Shown: positions 7,728-17,375, numbered from the stretch's first letter. The stretch is DNA of 64,000 nt from Catenulispora sp. EB89 (GCF_041261445.1 NZ_JBGCCU010000003.1:580998-644997); one strand, 5' to 3'. Numbers and translations are program-made. Notes: generated by a model from the sequence alone, not told the origin.

Positions 7728-10181
7728 GTGACTGACACAGCAGAGCCCGTGACATATCAGACGGTGCTGACCAGCGTCCGCCCGCCGCGGGCCGTCACGT
7801 TGATCTGCTCCGAGGGCGACTGGCACGCCGATGCGCTGCGGATGCTCGAATGCTACGCGCGCACCTGGGGCGGGGACGGCAATGGCCTGGTCGCCTGGGC
7901 ATCGGACGGGCAGATCCTCGAGGCGTTCTGGCCTTTGCTGGCTGCCTTGGATGCCGATCAGTGGGTGGGTTTCGCGCGCACCCCGCTGGGCCTGCGGATG
8001 TCGGACCCTGCGGCATACGAGCAGTATATCGCCGCACAAGCCAAGGGCTGGGCTGAGCGGAACAACGTTACCGAAGCGGAGGCGAGGCAGGCGCTTGAGA
8101 CGCCTGAGTTCCTCTCGCCTGACGGCGGATACTTCGCGACCGCGGATGACGAGCGTATCCGCAACGTACTGGCGCCGGCGGTCAACGAGCACGTCATCAT
8201 CCACGGGCAGTACGCGGCTGACAGCGCCCCGCCGCAGGGCCTGGTGGACATGTGCGATCTGGACTACGCACCCGAGCGCGTCGCCGAGGTCGACATGTCC
8301 TCGCTGGCGCCATTGGTGCAGTTGTTGGTCGGTGCCCGCACAGGCCTGATCGCTCCCAGCTTCCGGACCCACCTGCAAAGCAGGGAGGAAACGGAGTTTC
8401 GGAGCGTGGTCGCGGCGCCGGCCGACTTGGCCGCACTGCTGGAGTACGCCTGGACCGAACACATCGACACCGTCCCGAAGCGCTTCGCCGCGCGCATCAT
8501 CGGCGAGACAGAACAGCTGGGGATAGCCGAGCATCTTGAACGGGACTTCACGGCGTACACGCCGGCCGCTCACTCCCGTCTGGGATGTGACAGGTTCGGC
8601 CGCTTGGACAAGGACTCCTTCACCCCGGCCCCGCTCGTCGTGGTCTGCGGCGACTCCGCGGAAGACTTCTGCTACGCGTACACCCGGCAGCGCGTCACCA
8701 ACATCAACACGTTCTGGCTGCCGCTGCACTCGGACTCACTCAACGACGAATCCGCACAGGTGATGTGCACCGTCTTGACCCGCGTACTGTCCCGGTTGCG
8801 GCGCTCGCACTACGGCGAGCACGAGGTCCTGCTGACCTCGCTGACCTTGACGGCCGACCAGCTCGAGGCGGTTCGCACCAGCCTGCTGGCCACCCGGTGG
8901 CTCGACACCGGCTACGGCATCCCCGTCCCCGGGCCCGTCAGCATGCGGATCTGCGCCCCCGAGGACGTCCCGGTGAAGCGGACAGTTGCTCTGCTGGATG
9001 CTGAGCACTTCGCGACAGAGTCGACCGAACCGTTCGTCGGTGCCGATATGCAGCGCACTCTGGAGATCCTTCGCCCGTCGAAGGCCCACAGCACCTCGCC
9101 GGACGCGTACCGCTGGCGCGTTGATGTCGAACGCATCGGACACATCCTGCCCGCCCGCTGGAAGGTACAGGACAGTTTGAAGGCCGCGGGCTCGGATGTG
9201 CTGATGCCCGGGGCTGTGCGGTCCAGCACCGCTGGGATCAGTGTGGACTCCCATGGCAAGATCGCCCGGTTCAACGGCAGCCCGCTGTCCCAGATCCTCA
9301 CCCGTACCCGCCTGCACTTTCCGGACGCCGCCGAGATCTTCCGGACGCTACTGGACCGGTGCGGCGCGAGCATGGAGGAGTCCGACAAAGGCCGGTACAC
9401 CCGCCGCATCCTCGACATGTGGGGAGGGCTACCCGCACTGGCAGCCGACCTTCATGTGGACTCCGCAGCCCGCGGCCTGCTGAACCACTGGATCTCCAAC
9501 GATCAGAGCTACGGCCGCATCCACCACGACCGCAAGTACCTCCGGATGTCGGACATCAAAATGCTCACCGGCATGGACCAGCCGACACGACGCGCCCTGA
9601 TCGACCGGTTCCTGGATCGCGGAATCGCCCACCGCGGACTGGTCCTGCGATGCCGATTGTGCGCCGACTCCTCCTTCTACCATCTCGCCGACATCGGCCC
9701 TGGCTATTGGTGTCCGCGCTGCCGACAGCACAACGCCATCACCGACGGCGCCTGGACCACGGCAGCCCACGAGCCTGAATGGTTCTACAGCCTCGATGAG
9801 ATCGTCTACCTGGCGCTGGACAACAACATCCACGTCCCGATCCTCGCCCTCAACCAACTGGCCGCGACCGCCCGCTCCTTCCTGCACATGCCCGAGGTCA
9901 TCGTGCGCCGGCAAGGCGAAACCGATCTCGAGGTCGACCTGTGGGCAATCGTCGACGGCCACATCGTCATCGGTGAGGCGAAGAAAGGTGACAAACTCGA
10001 CGAGTCTCCCGACGCCGAGGTCGAACGCTGCCGAAGGCTCAAACGGCTCGTCCACGATCTCACCGTCGACGAGCTGGTACTGGCCACGGCTGACTCCCGC
10101 TGGTCCCAACGAACTGTCGTCAACCTCGAGCGGGAGATGGGCTCAACAGCAACCGCCAGGTGGATGACCGGCCTCAGATAG
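7728..10181 (+). CDS. Large zinc-ribbon protein with C-terminal PD-(D/E)xK-like domain
   Basis: An 817-aa protein not assigned to a named family. A CxxC...CxxC zinc ribbon sits near residues 642-670 (CRLC then CPRC), and the C-terminus has a restriction-endonuclease-like signature with EVDLW about residue 735 followed by IVIGEAKKG (Glu750, Lys752). The large N-terminal part (about 600 aa, Trp- and Asp-rich) has no recognised motif and could be sensing or scaffolding. GTG 7728 is chosen because GGAGG precedes it; the in-frame extension to 7395 runs antisense through an integrase remnant. It is the first of three plus-strand nuclease-type genes. A defence role is inferred from the nuclease fold and context only. 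Confidence 0.65.
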   Translation: MTDTAEPVTYQTVLTSVRPPRAVTLICSEGDWHADALRMLECYARTWGGDGNGLVAWASDGQILEAFWPLLAALDADQWVGFARTPLGLRMSDPAAYEQYIAAQAKGWAERNNVTEAEARQALETPEFLSPDGGYFATADDERIRNVLAPAVNEHVIIHGQYAADSAPPQGLVDMCDLDYAPERVAEVDMSSLAPLVQLLVGARTGLIAPSFRTHLQSREETEFRSVVAAPADLAALLEYAWTEHIDTVPKRFAARIIGETEQLGIAEHLERDFTAYTPAAHSRLGCDRFGRLDKDSFTPAPLVVVCGDSAEDFCYAYTRQRVTNINTFWLPLHSDSLNDESAQVMCTVLTRVLSRLRRSHYGEHEVLLTSLTLTADQLEAVRTSLLATRWLDTGYGIPVPGPVSMRICAPEDVPVKRTVALLDAEHFATESTEPFVGADMQRTLEILRPSKAHSTSPDAYRWRVDVERIGHILPARWKVQDSLKAAGSDVLMPGAVRSSTAGISVDSHGKIARFNGSPLSQILTRTRLHFPDAAEIFRTLLDRCGASMEESDKGRYTRRILDMWGGLPALAADLHVDSAARGLLNHWISNDQSYGRIHHDRKYLRMSDIKMLTGMDQPTRRALIDRFLDRGIAHRGLVLRCRLCADSSFYHLADIGPGYWCPRCRQHNAITDGAWTTAAHEPEWFYSLDEIVYLALDNNIHVPILALNQLAATARSFLHMPEVIVRRQGETDLEVDLWAIVDGHIVIGEAKKGDKLDESPDAEVERCRRLKRLVHDLTVDELVLATADSRWSQRTVVNLEREMGSTATARWMTGLR

Positions 10182-10435
10182 TAGGTACGTACGCAAGTCG
10201 CGCGCTTCGAAGGTGACCAGGAGAGCCGCCACCGCCTCAGCGGCCATTACCTCCTGCCATCCACGGCCGTTGATGGCATACAGCCAGTCAATCCCAACGC
10301 CCCGCCCGACACCGCGAACATCCACGTGCACGACACTGGCTGGGTTCGGTCACAGAGCTATGATTCATGGCGCGTGGCGACCGATCGCAACGCGCCTCAC
10401 TCCAAGATTGTCAAGCATCAGGAGGCGCCTGGATC

Positions 10436-11319
10436 ATGACTGCTAACGGCACGGCCACGATCTGGGTCATGCGCGCTGGAAAAGTCGGCGAGGACCGCTT
10501 CCCACAGTGGGAAGACGGAAGCTTCTGCGGAGTCGGATTCCGCCCGGTCACCGGCCGGCTGCACTCCGGCATCACGGACGCCGAACTGGAGAACCGGGTC
10601 ACCAAGTGCTATCCGGCCAAGACCGACGCTGGCGTGAAACGGACCACCGCCATGATCGACGGCTTCATCAAAGTCATGCAGACTGGCGACACCGTAGCCG
10701 TGGTCAACGACGGCAAGATCCGCTTCGGTGTCGTCGCCGGCAGTTTTACGATCTGACCGGTGATCCGGGCGTCGACGAGGACGGTTACCTGCGTCGCCGT
10801 CCCGTCCGCTGGCTCGGCTCAGCGGACCCGACCGCCGACCTGTCCGGCGTCATGAAGACCCGCAGCACCATCTACCGCCTCGACAGCGCCGACAACCGCC
10901 GCGCTCTCAACCGACTGCTGGACCAACTGGGTGAGAATCCCTATGCCGCCGCCGTAGGCTTGCTGGAATACCGCGCTGCGCACCGTGTATTGCCCGAGGC
11001 GTTTTCCACCGTGACTACGGAGCCATATCGTGATCCGAAGGCGGTCGAGCTGGTCATCCAGCGTTCCGGCGGGTTCTGCGAGAACCCGGAGTGCGAGTGC
11101 CCCCGATTCCAGCACTTCACTCCGGCCGGAAAGCCGATACTCCAGGTCGATCACGTTGTGGACCTCGCGCTCGGCGGTCCTGACCATCCCGCCAACATGA
11201 TTGCCGTCTGCCCGAATTGTCATGCGATCAAGACCCTGAGCGCCGACTGTGAGAAGTGGCGCTCGATCTTCCGTGAGGCCGCCGCCGAGCTGCACAGGCG
11301 TCGCATCGACGGCGAGTAG
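10436..11319 (+). pseudogene. Reader-domain plus HNH nuclease gene, split by a 1-nt frameshift
   Basis: ATG 10436 (GGAGG 10 nt upstream) opens a 106-aa frame with EVE/PUA-like reader features of Mrr/McrB-type proteins (IWVMRAGKVGEDRF, then FIKVMQTGDTVAVVNDGKIR, FGVVAG) that stops at TGA 10754. The -1 frame takes over at about 10741 and continues with family-like sequence (QFYDLTGDP, YLRRRPVRWLG) into a C-terminal HNH nuclease with Cys pairs (CENPECECP, CPNCHAIK) and the HNH core (QVDHVVDLALGG). Read together they make one protein of about 294 aa resembling a type IV (modified-DNA-dependent) restriction enzyme. The break looks like a 1-nt deletion, although programmed -1 slippage or sequencing error is possible. 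Confidence 0.7.
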
Positions 11320-11442
11320 GCGCACACGGCCGGGCACGTCTCTCATACGTCTGCTCTGACCTTCCTCCGTGAGTGGCCGACAGCGTGGCCGGCCGCGCTC
11401 TATTTCCGCATGTTCTCGACGGTCGACGAGGACAATAGGGCC

Positions 11443-12810
11443 ATGAGGTTGTTCGATCCGGGGTTCGCTCCTGAGGAGGTGCTCGTCCACCCACGGCACC
11501 AGGCTGCGCAGCAGACTCTGGTCGCGTTGATTGAGGATTTGCGGGCGTGCGAGGGTCCCGCCGACGGCTTCGACTTCCAGCAGGAACTGCTCCAGCGAGT
11601 GCTGGCCGCCGATGCGAACCGTAACGCGTTTTCCCAGGCTGCAAAGCTTGTCCGCAAGGGCCGCAAGCCTCAGAGGGGCGCGCCCGAACCTGAGTCCGGC
11701 ATGGACCCATCCGACTTGGGCACGTGGATCTTCGAGCGGGAGATGTGGGAGCGCATCGGCCGCCAGTACCGCTCGATCGGCGACGCGATGGCCTGGCGTG
11801 CGTTCGGCTTCGACCGTCGGGTCATTCTGGCCCTGTGCCGCAATGAACCGCCTGGGATTATGGCCGGCAAGGAGGGCCTGCGCGCTGAGCTCGAGCGGGT
11901 CGAGGCCGCGTGGGAAAGCGGATCGTTCGCGATCCTGCACGACCTGACCAACTGTCTGCGCATCGGGGATGTGACCGTCTTCGGGCCGGACGGACCGCCG
12001 GTCACCGAAGAAATCAAGCTCAACCCCAAACGGCAGGGCCCTGCGCAGCTGCGCCGGATCCACGAGGCGCGAGAGGCGCTGTGGAACGGCGCGCCGCTGC
12101 CTGGCAACGACCCCCGGGAGAAGCTTTACGACTTGGCCCTCCCCTTCAAGACGCACCTAGACCTGCTACGCGAGGCCACCGAGAGGGCGGCCGTCGAAGG
12201 CATCGCGACCGTCGTGGTGCCGGGCAATCGCGCCCTAGCCGTGGTGGACCATATGGGATGTCGGAACGCAGGGATCGCCGATGACGAGGGGTTCTCCGCC
12301 TTGTACGACGAGCGCTATGACCCGGTGTTGCGCGAGGCTGGGATCGCAGCGCGCCGCGAATTGAACATCAACGCGAACAGTATTGACGGCGTAGCGCGGG
12401 ACCCGCTCCGCGCGCCCTGGGCGATCTACCCACTGCACCCGATCGTCTGTGCTCGGCTGATCGGGGATATCGCCGCGTTCGTGGTGGAGACCAGCGGCCC
12501 CGTGCTCGCCCAAGCGTTGCAGGCTTCAGGCGTGCCGGCCCGCTGGGTGCTGCCGCCAGGCCGCGGTGGCGAACTCGCACGCGGTGAGGTGGTCATGGAG
12601 ATGACCACCGTGACCCGCGTTCCGATTGGCGGCCGTGTGCTGGAGAACACCCGAATTCTTCAAATGCAACGCTCCGGCTTGGACCAGTACCTGATCGAGC
12701 TGGTCGACTCGGTTATCTGGATGGCTGGCGTCCGCCACCTGTTCGAGAACCGCGAGGTCTCGGGCCGCCCATGGACGCACTACCGCGACGAGAGCCAAGT
12801 ATGGGTGTAG
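11443..12810 (+). CDS. PD-(D/E)xK-type nuclease-like protein, unknown family
   Basis: A 455-aa soluble protein of no recognised family. The clearest motif is a candidate PD-(D/E)xK active site, Asp176 (RIGDVTVFGPDG) followed 14 residues later by Glu190-Ile-Lys192 (TEEIKLNPKR), typical of type II and IV restriction nucleases. The rest is alpha/beta with no signal peptide or membrane helix. ATG 11443 is preferred to ATG 11410, which has no ribosome site; support for 11443 is also weak (GAGGA 11 nt upstream). It is third in the island, 123 nt after the HNH gene, and its 3' end abuts the second integrase fragment. Confidence 0.55.
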   Translation: MRLFDPGFAPEEVLVHPRHQAAQQTLVALIEDLRACEGPADGFDFQQELLQRVLAADANRNAFSQAAKLVRKGRKPQRGAPEPESGMDPSDLGTWIFEREMWERIGRQYRSIGDAMAWRAFGFDRRVILALCRNEPPGIMAGKEGLRAELERVEAAWESGSFAILHDLTNCLRIGDVTVFGPDGPPVTEEIKLNPKRQGPAQLRRIHEAREALWNGAPLPGNDPREKLYDLALPFKTHLDLLREATERAAVEGIATVVVPGNRALAVVDHMGCRNAGIADDEGFSALYDERYDPVLREAGIAARRELNINANSIDGVARDPLRAPWAIYPLHPIVCARLIGDIAAFVVETSGPVLAQALQASGVPARWVLPPGRGGELARGEVVMEMTTVTRVPIGGRVLENTRILQMQRSGLDQYLIELVDSVIWMAGVRHLFENREVSGRPWTHYRDESQVWV

Positions 12811-12828
12811 GTCCGCTGGACATCGATC

Positions 12829-12962
12829 TGCGGTGACCCGGGCCTCCCAGCCCAGTTGGACCACCTGTTGGGACATCGTGATCCACCGGGCGGCAATGTC
12901 CACGTCCACCCACCGTGGGACCACCACCTCACCCCGGCGCATCCCGGTTAACGCCATCAGCG
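12829..12962 (-). pseudogene. Middle fragment of the dead tyrosine integrase (Arg I region)
   Basis: The minus strand encodes SLMALTGMRRGEVVVPRW, DVDIAARWITMSQQVVQLGW and EARVT, the Arg I region of Streptomyces-type integrases; homology stops at about 12829. It is collinear with the C-terminal fragment at 7230-7541 (same strand, correct order), with about 45 residues missing between them. This is best explained by insertion of the nuclease block into, plus partial deletion of, one integrase gene. The N-terminal core-binding domain is not recognisable upstream, where the CHAT gene begins. Confidence 0.75.
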
Positions 12963-12966
12963 ACAC

Positions 12967-15900
12967 ATGTCTGGTGGCTCGCCGGAGCCAGACGCGGTGT
13001 CTTTGACAGATAGCGTTGTACATGTGACCGTCGCCGGCAGCACCCCCACTGATCCGCGAGCATTCGTCGATGCAGCACTGCGTTTGGGGAGGCGTCCCGG
13101 CGCGATGTCGGATTTGAAGAATCTTGACAAGGTCATTGCATGGTTAGAGCCATCGGTCGGGCTGCTCTCGCGGTCCGATCGACCACGCCTTGAAGGACAG
13201 CTGTTGCTTGTTGCAGCCCTGCTGTGGCGTTATGAACAGTCGAACGACGAGTCATTCCTCGACCGGGCCATCAAGTTACTGGAGGGCTATGCGAGCGAAT
13301 ACCCTAGCCACGGGTATCGCCGTACGAAATACCTAGAAATGATGGCGTGGGCCAGCGTTCGAGCCGCCGAATCTTCCGACACCGTCGCGGCAGCGGAGAA
13401 TGCGCTACACAATGCACGGCTGGCGGATCGTGAGGCATCCAACGATGCCACGATCTTGATGTGGCTCGGCATTGCTCTGGTGATGTGCTCCGAACGCACC
13501 GGACGAACGCGGCTGCTCCACAAGGCCGTGGACGCGCACGAGCGGGCCGTTGCGCTGACTGACGCCGACGACCTCCTGCTGGCTTCGCGACAGTCGGTAC
13601 TCGGCAACGCATTGACATTTCGGGCCGCCTTGCTGAGCGACACCTCCGACATGCAGCGCGCGATTCGCGCCCACAGAAAGGCGGTTGCTGCCGCACAGGA
13701 ATCCGACCCCGGACTTGCTACGTTCCTGGGGAATCTGGGTAATGCTCTACTACAGGAGTACGACCTCCTCGGTGATCCGCAATCACTTGCCGAGGCGATC
13801 AGTGTGCAGCGCGAGGCGGTAGCATCCAGCCGATCAAAGCACGTCCAGCACGTCGTGCATCTGGAAGGGCTGGCCAACGCATTGTTGTACCAATACGAGC
13901 GCTTCGGCGATGAGGACGCCGTGGCAAAGTCGATCGCATTGCGACGCTGCATTCTGAAGCAGCTCGCCGAGGACCACCCGATGCGGGTCCGAGTCCAGTC
14001 GAACCTAGCCGGGGTCCTGCTGCGACGCAGCGAGCGTAGCGAGGACACCGACAGTCTGAGCGAGGCCGAGCATTTGATCCGGCAGGTGCTGGAGAAGACC
14101 GATCCCTCCAGCCCCCAGATGCCGAACCGCGCGAACATGCTCGGTGTGGTCCTCGGACGCCGTTGGCAAAGCGGCACCGGCACGCCGGCCGATCTTGACG
14201 AGTCGGTCACCCGGCTCCGCAAGGCGATCGACTCTGCGCCGGACGGCGCCGTCTTACTGCCGATGTTCCAGTCAAACTTGGCCGTGTTCCTGATTGACGT
14301 ATTCGAGCGCCTACGGTCCGAAGACCGGGTGAAGGCCGAGAGGGCGTTGCTCGAGGCGGTCAACCTGCACCGGCAAGCTGTCCACGCGACTCCGCTGGGC
14401 CACAGCGAACATGGTCGGCGGGTGGCCAACCTGGCGGTGGTGCTAACCGCCCGGGCTCAGTACGATCAAGACCCGCAGATCCTCGATGAAGCCGACGCCG
14501 TCTGCCAGCCGGTGCTGGACTTTCTCGCTGAGCACGACCCAGACCGGAGCCGGTGCCTAAGCGTGGCGGGCCAGATCAACCGTTGCCGCTACGAGCTGAC
14601 CGGTGACCGGCAGGCCGGGCTCCGTGCGCGAGACTTCTACCGCCAGGCCGCCAACCAAGAGTCGGCGGCAGCTATCACCCGTATCCAGGCCGCGCGCAAC
14701 GCCGGGATGCTAGGCGAGATGCTCAATGACAGCGCCGGGGCGTGCGAAGACCTGGGCTCGGCCGTCAAGCTGCTGGAGCGGGTAGTATCCCCCGCGCTGG
14801 GACACGGCGACCAAGAGCGGCTGTTGGCTGACTTGACGGGATTGCCGCGCGATGCCGCCGCACTGGCGATCGCAAGCGGGGACCTTCGCGAGGCCGTAGT
14901 GCTTCTTGAACAGGGTCGTGGTGTGCTTCTGGGCAGGATGGCCAATGCGCGCACCGCCTATGACGAACTGCGCGATCGGGAACCAGAGCTGGCCGAACGG
15001 TTGCGCAATGTGCAGAGTCGCCTGGATCAGGTGGCTGCGCCGGCACCGAGCGCCATGCTCGAGGGCAGCGTAGCTGCTGCCGCGGCGGGCTCGGCTCACA
15101 GCAGCGCCGACCAGCGCGCCGAACTCGCCGGCCGCTACCAACAACTTGTGGAGGAGATCCGCACGCAGCCAGGGTTCGATGGCTTCCTGCGCCTTCCTGG
15201 CTTCCAGCAACTTGTGCAGGCTGCTGCCGCTGGCCCAGTAGCGGTCGTCAACATCAGCGACTACCGGTGCGATGCCCTGGTGCTCACCGGCGACGACGTG
15301 CTGCATGTTCCGCTGCCACAGGTGAGCTCGCAGAACGTGCAGGAGCAGGCGACGGCGTTCCTGGAGGCGACCGATTCTGCGGACTCCGCTGCCGTCAACA
15401 CGGTGATGGAGTGGACCTGGTACAACATCGCCGAGCCAGTACTGCAGGCCCTGGCGATGACCAGTTGTCCAGCCGCCGGTGCCGCCGTCCCACGCCTGTG
15501 GTGGTGCCCCACCGGGCTGGCGGCGTTCCTGCCGCTGCATGCTGCCGGGCACCACGACCGCGTGCCCGCCGACGGCACCGCCGGCAGCGTCCTGGACGCC
15601 GCCGCCTGCTCATACACCGGATCCGTACGATCCCTGATCCGCCTACGCCGCATCCAACCCGCGACGCCTGATGCCGGGGCGAAGATGCTGGTCGTCGCGA
15701 TCGAATCCTCGCCTGAGTTCCCGACAGCATCTGCACTTTCGGGAGTGCAGCGCGACATCGAGGAGTTGTCCGCGCGCTTCACAGACCCCACCGTGTTAGC
15801 TGGCGCCGACGCCATCAGTGATGCCGTGCTCACCGAGCTTGCACAGCATCCCTACGTCCATTTCGCGTGCCACGGCGTGTCCGATCTCGACTCCCCGTTC

Positions 15901-16269
15901 GACGGATTCCTGGTGCTATACGACGGCCGCCTGAATGCGCGGCGAATCGCGACTCAACACTTGCCCACCGCCCGGCTGGCATTCCTCGGCGCATGCGAGA
16001 CGTTCCGCGGCGGCACCGCACTGCCCGACGAGTCGATCAGCCTGGCCGCAGTGCTGCAAACAGCTGGCTATGGCGACGTGGTAGCCACACAGTGGATGGT
16101 CAACGAGCTGCTCACCGCCACAGTCGCCGGGAAATTCTATGATGCGGTGCTGCGCCCCGACTCCGACGGCACAGCTCACGCGCTTCGGGAAGCGATCCGT
16201 GCCGTACGCGCCGAAAGCGACGGCGTACCACCGGTGTACTGGGCACCCTTCATACACACGGGGCCGTAG
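12967..16269 (+). CDS. TPR-CHAT protein (caspase-like peptidase)
   Basis: About 1100 aa. The first two thirds are TPR-like helical repeats, each with a DLDxAI/LRxAL-type pattern such as LGNALLQEYDLLGDP and LAGVLLRRSERSEDT. The C-terminal 300 aa form a CHAT domain with the caspase-type dyad His969 (HFACHGVSD) and Cys1010 (FLGACETFRG), ending in the family's PVYWAPFIHTGP. CHAT proteases are found in bacterial immunity and cell-death modules, with TPRs sensing partners. No signal peptide. The start is uncertain: ATG 12967 lacks a ribosome site and overlaps the antisense integrase remnant, so GTG 13024 or ATG 13105 may be used. It follows the nuclease island on the same strand. Confidence 0.85.
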   Translation: MSGGSPEPDAVSLTDSVVHVTVAGSTPTDPRAFVDAALRLGRRPGAMSDLKNLDKVIAWLEPSVGLLSRSDRPRLEGQLLLVAALLWRYEQSNDESFLDRAIKLLEGYASEYPSHGYRRTKYLEMMAWASVRAAESSDTVAAAENALHNARLADREASNDATILMWLGIALVMCSERTGRTRLLHKAVDAHERAVALTDADDLLLASRQSVLGNALTFRAALLSDTSDMQRAIRAHRKAVAAAQESDPGLATFLGNLGNALLQEYDLLGDPQSLAEAISVQREAVASSRSKHVQHVVHLEGLANALLYQYERFGDEDAVAKSIALRRCILKQLAEDHPMRVRVQSNLAGVLLRRSERSEDTDSLSEAEHLIRQVLEKTDPSSPQMPNRANMLGVVLGRRWQSGTGTPADLDESVTRLRKAIDSAPDGAVLLPMFQSNLAVFLIDVFERLRSEDRVKAERALLEAVNLHRQAVHATPLGHSEHGRRVANLAVVLTARAQYDQDPQILDEADAVCQPVLDFLAEHDPDRSRCLSVAGQINRCRYELTGDRQAGLRARDFYRQAANQESAAAITRIQAARNAGMLGEMLNDSAGACEDLGSAVKLLERVVSPALGHGDQERLLADLTGLPRDAAALAIASGDLREAVVLLEQGRGVLLGRMANARTAYDELRDREPELAERLRNVQSRLDQVAAPAPSAMLEGSVAAAAAGSAHSSADQRAELAGRYQQLVEEIRTQPGFDGFLRLPGFQQLVQAAAAGPVAVVNISDYRCDALVLTGDDVLHVPLPQVSSQNVQEQATAFLEATDSADSAAVNTVMEWTWYNIAEPVLQALAMTSCPAAGAAVPRLWWCPTGLAAFLPLHAAGHHDRVPADGTAGSVLDAAACSYTGSVRSLIRLRRIQPATPDAGAKMLVVAIESSPEFPTASALSGVQRDIEELSARFTDPTVLAGADAISDAVLTELAQHPYVHFACHGVSDLDSPFDGFLVLYDGRLNARRIATQHLPTARLAFLGACETFRGGTALPDESISLAAVLQTAGYGDVVATQWMVNELLTATVAGKFYDAVLRPDSDGTAHALREAIRAVRAESDGVPPVYWAPFIHTGP

Positions 16270-16442
16270 GCCGCAGCACCTGGCGCGAAGCGTGATGTGA
16301 GCGCAAGTTGCGACGCCACCGTTGCCAAAGCAGGTGCCACGACGGCACGTCCCCTGGGCTGACCCCCGAGTTGTAGACACCTTGATACTTAGGTCGAAGC
16401 TCGGCGTCCCATGCCACGCCGGGGGCGCCCACCTCGCCTAGA

Positions 16443-16892
16443 TCAGCTGTGCTCTTGCAGGAACCAGTTCTGGGTGTCCTTCTCGCGATCGAGCCTGGCG
16501 AGCATGGCTGGGGGCGGGTAGGTGTCCGCCTGGGGGAGATCGACGGCGAGCCCGTCCTTGTCGCCGGGACCCAGCAGACGGGCGGGGACGGCGATGATGA
16601 CGAAGTCCTCATCGGAGCCGGGCCGCAGGTCCCATCGCCTCGGTTCCATGCCGTAGACGAGCGGCGCGGCGACTCGAGGGTCGCCGGCGCACGACAAGTA
16701 CATCCGGAGGCCCTGGAACTCCGTCCAGATCGTGACGGTGCCATCGTCTTCGTTCCTGACCTGCCAGATCGGGGGCAGCAGGCTGCCACGGGAGACGATC
16801 ACCGGGGATCCGGGGGCGGGGTCTCGGATGACCAAGGATCCGATGTGGTCTTGGTCTAGGAACCGGTAGGCGCCGTTGGACACCAGGGCCAT
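16443..16892 (-). CDS. Small beta-trefoil-like protein resembling I66 protease inhibitors
   Basis: A 149-aa soluble protein made mostly of short beta strands (GAYRFLDQD, PPIWQVRNEDDGTVTIWTE, GLRMYLSCAG, RRWDLRPGSDEDFVIIAVP), closing with YPPPAMLARLDREKDTQNWF. Strand spacing and the late PPP...NW pattern recall beta-trefoil serine-protease inhibitors of the I66/mycocypin type, but identity is low-confidence. It is convergent with the CHAT caspase-like gene, the stops being 173 bp apart, so an inhibitor or partner relation is conceivable but not shown. No signal peptide. It could equally be a carbohydrate-binding trefoil. Confidence 0.45.
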   Translation of the reverse strand: MALVSNGAYRFLDQDHIGSLVIRDPAPGSPVIVSRGSLLPPIWQVRNEDDGTVTIWTEFQGLRMYLSCAGDPRVAAPLVYGMEPRRWDLRPGSDEDFVIIAVPARLLGPGDKDGLAVDLPQADTYPPPAMLARLDREKDTQNWFLQEHS

Positions 16893-17375
16893 GGAGGTAC
16901 CTCATTCTGCGGCAGGACGCCGCGGCAGCGGCGCGTTCGGCCGGGCGCCTACCCGCGCCGCGGCCGACAGAACCAGGATTTTGCTACGGTTCACCCTTCT
17001 CAGCGCCGCTCTCTCCGGTACCTAATGGCCACGCTCACGACATCGTCCGAGGACGGTCGGGCTCCCTCGCGAAGGGCACAGAGGCGTCCTTCAGTATCAC
17101 GTCAACCCGCCGCAGCTCCGGTCCTCTGCTCGCAACCACTTGAAATACTCGCGGCAATGGTCCGACTTGTGGCGCGTCCGCGCCGACGCCGACACGCCAC
17201 CGTGGAGAAGGTGCTGGCCGAAGCAGGGCATGCCTGGCAGCGCAGGGTTCGAGTCATCTCGCGGTCGGGGGCCTCGGCACGACCTTGGGGGCTTCGCTTG
17301 ACGATGGTCCGCCTCAAGGCCGTGCTGCCGGGAACGACGCTCAGCCTCCGAGATGCCGACGTGAGCCTGCCGTCT
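16893..17375. other. Non-coding stretch before the Tad locus
   Basis: About 480 bp. It should contain the promoter of the trefoil-like gene at its left side and the 3' trailer of the Tad operon at its right. The overlapping ORFs here have no recognisable motif and no convincing ribosome sites, and no hairpin terminator stands out. Confidence 0.4.

Noticed and set aside
12526..13023. 165-aa minus-strand ORF as a full gene
   Set aside because: Only the stretch 12829-12962 is integrase-like; the rest is antisense to the PD-(D/E)xK gene.
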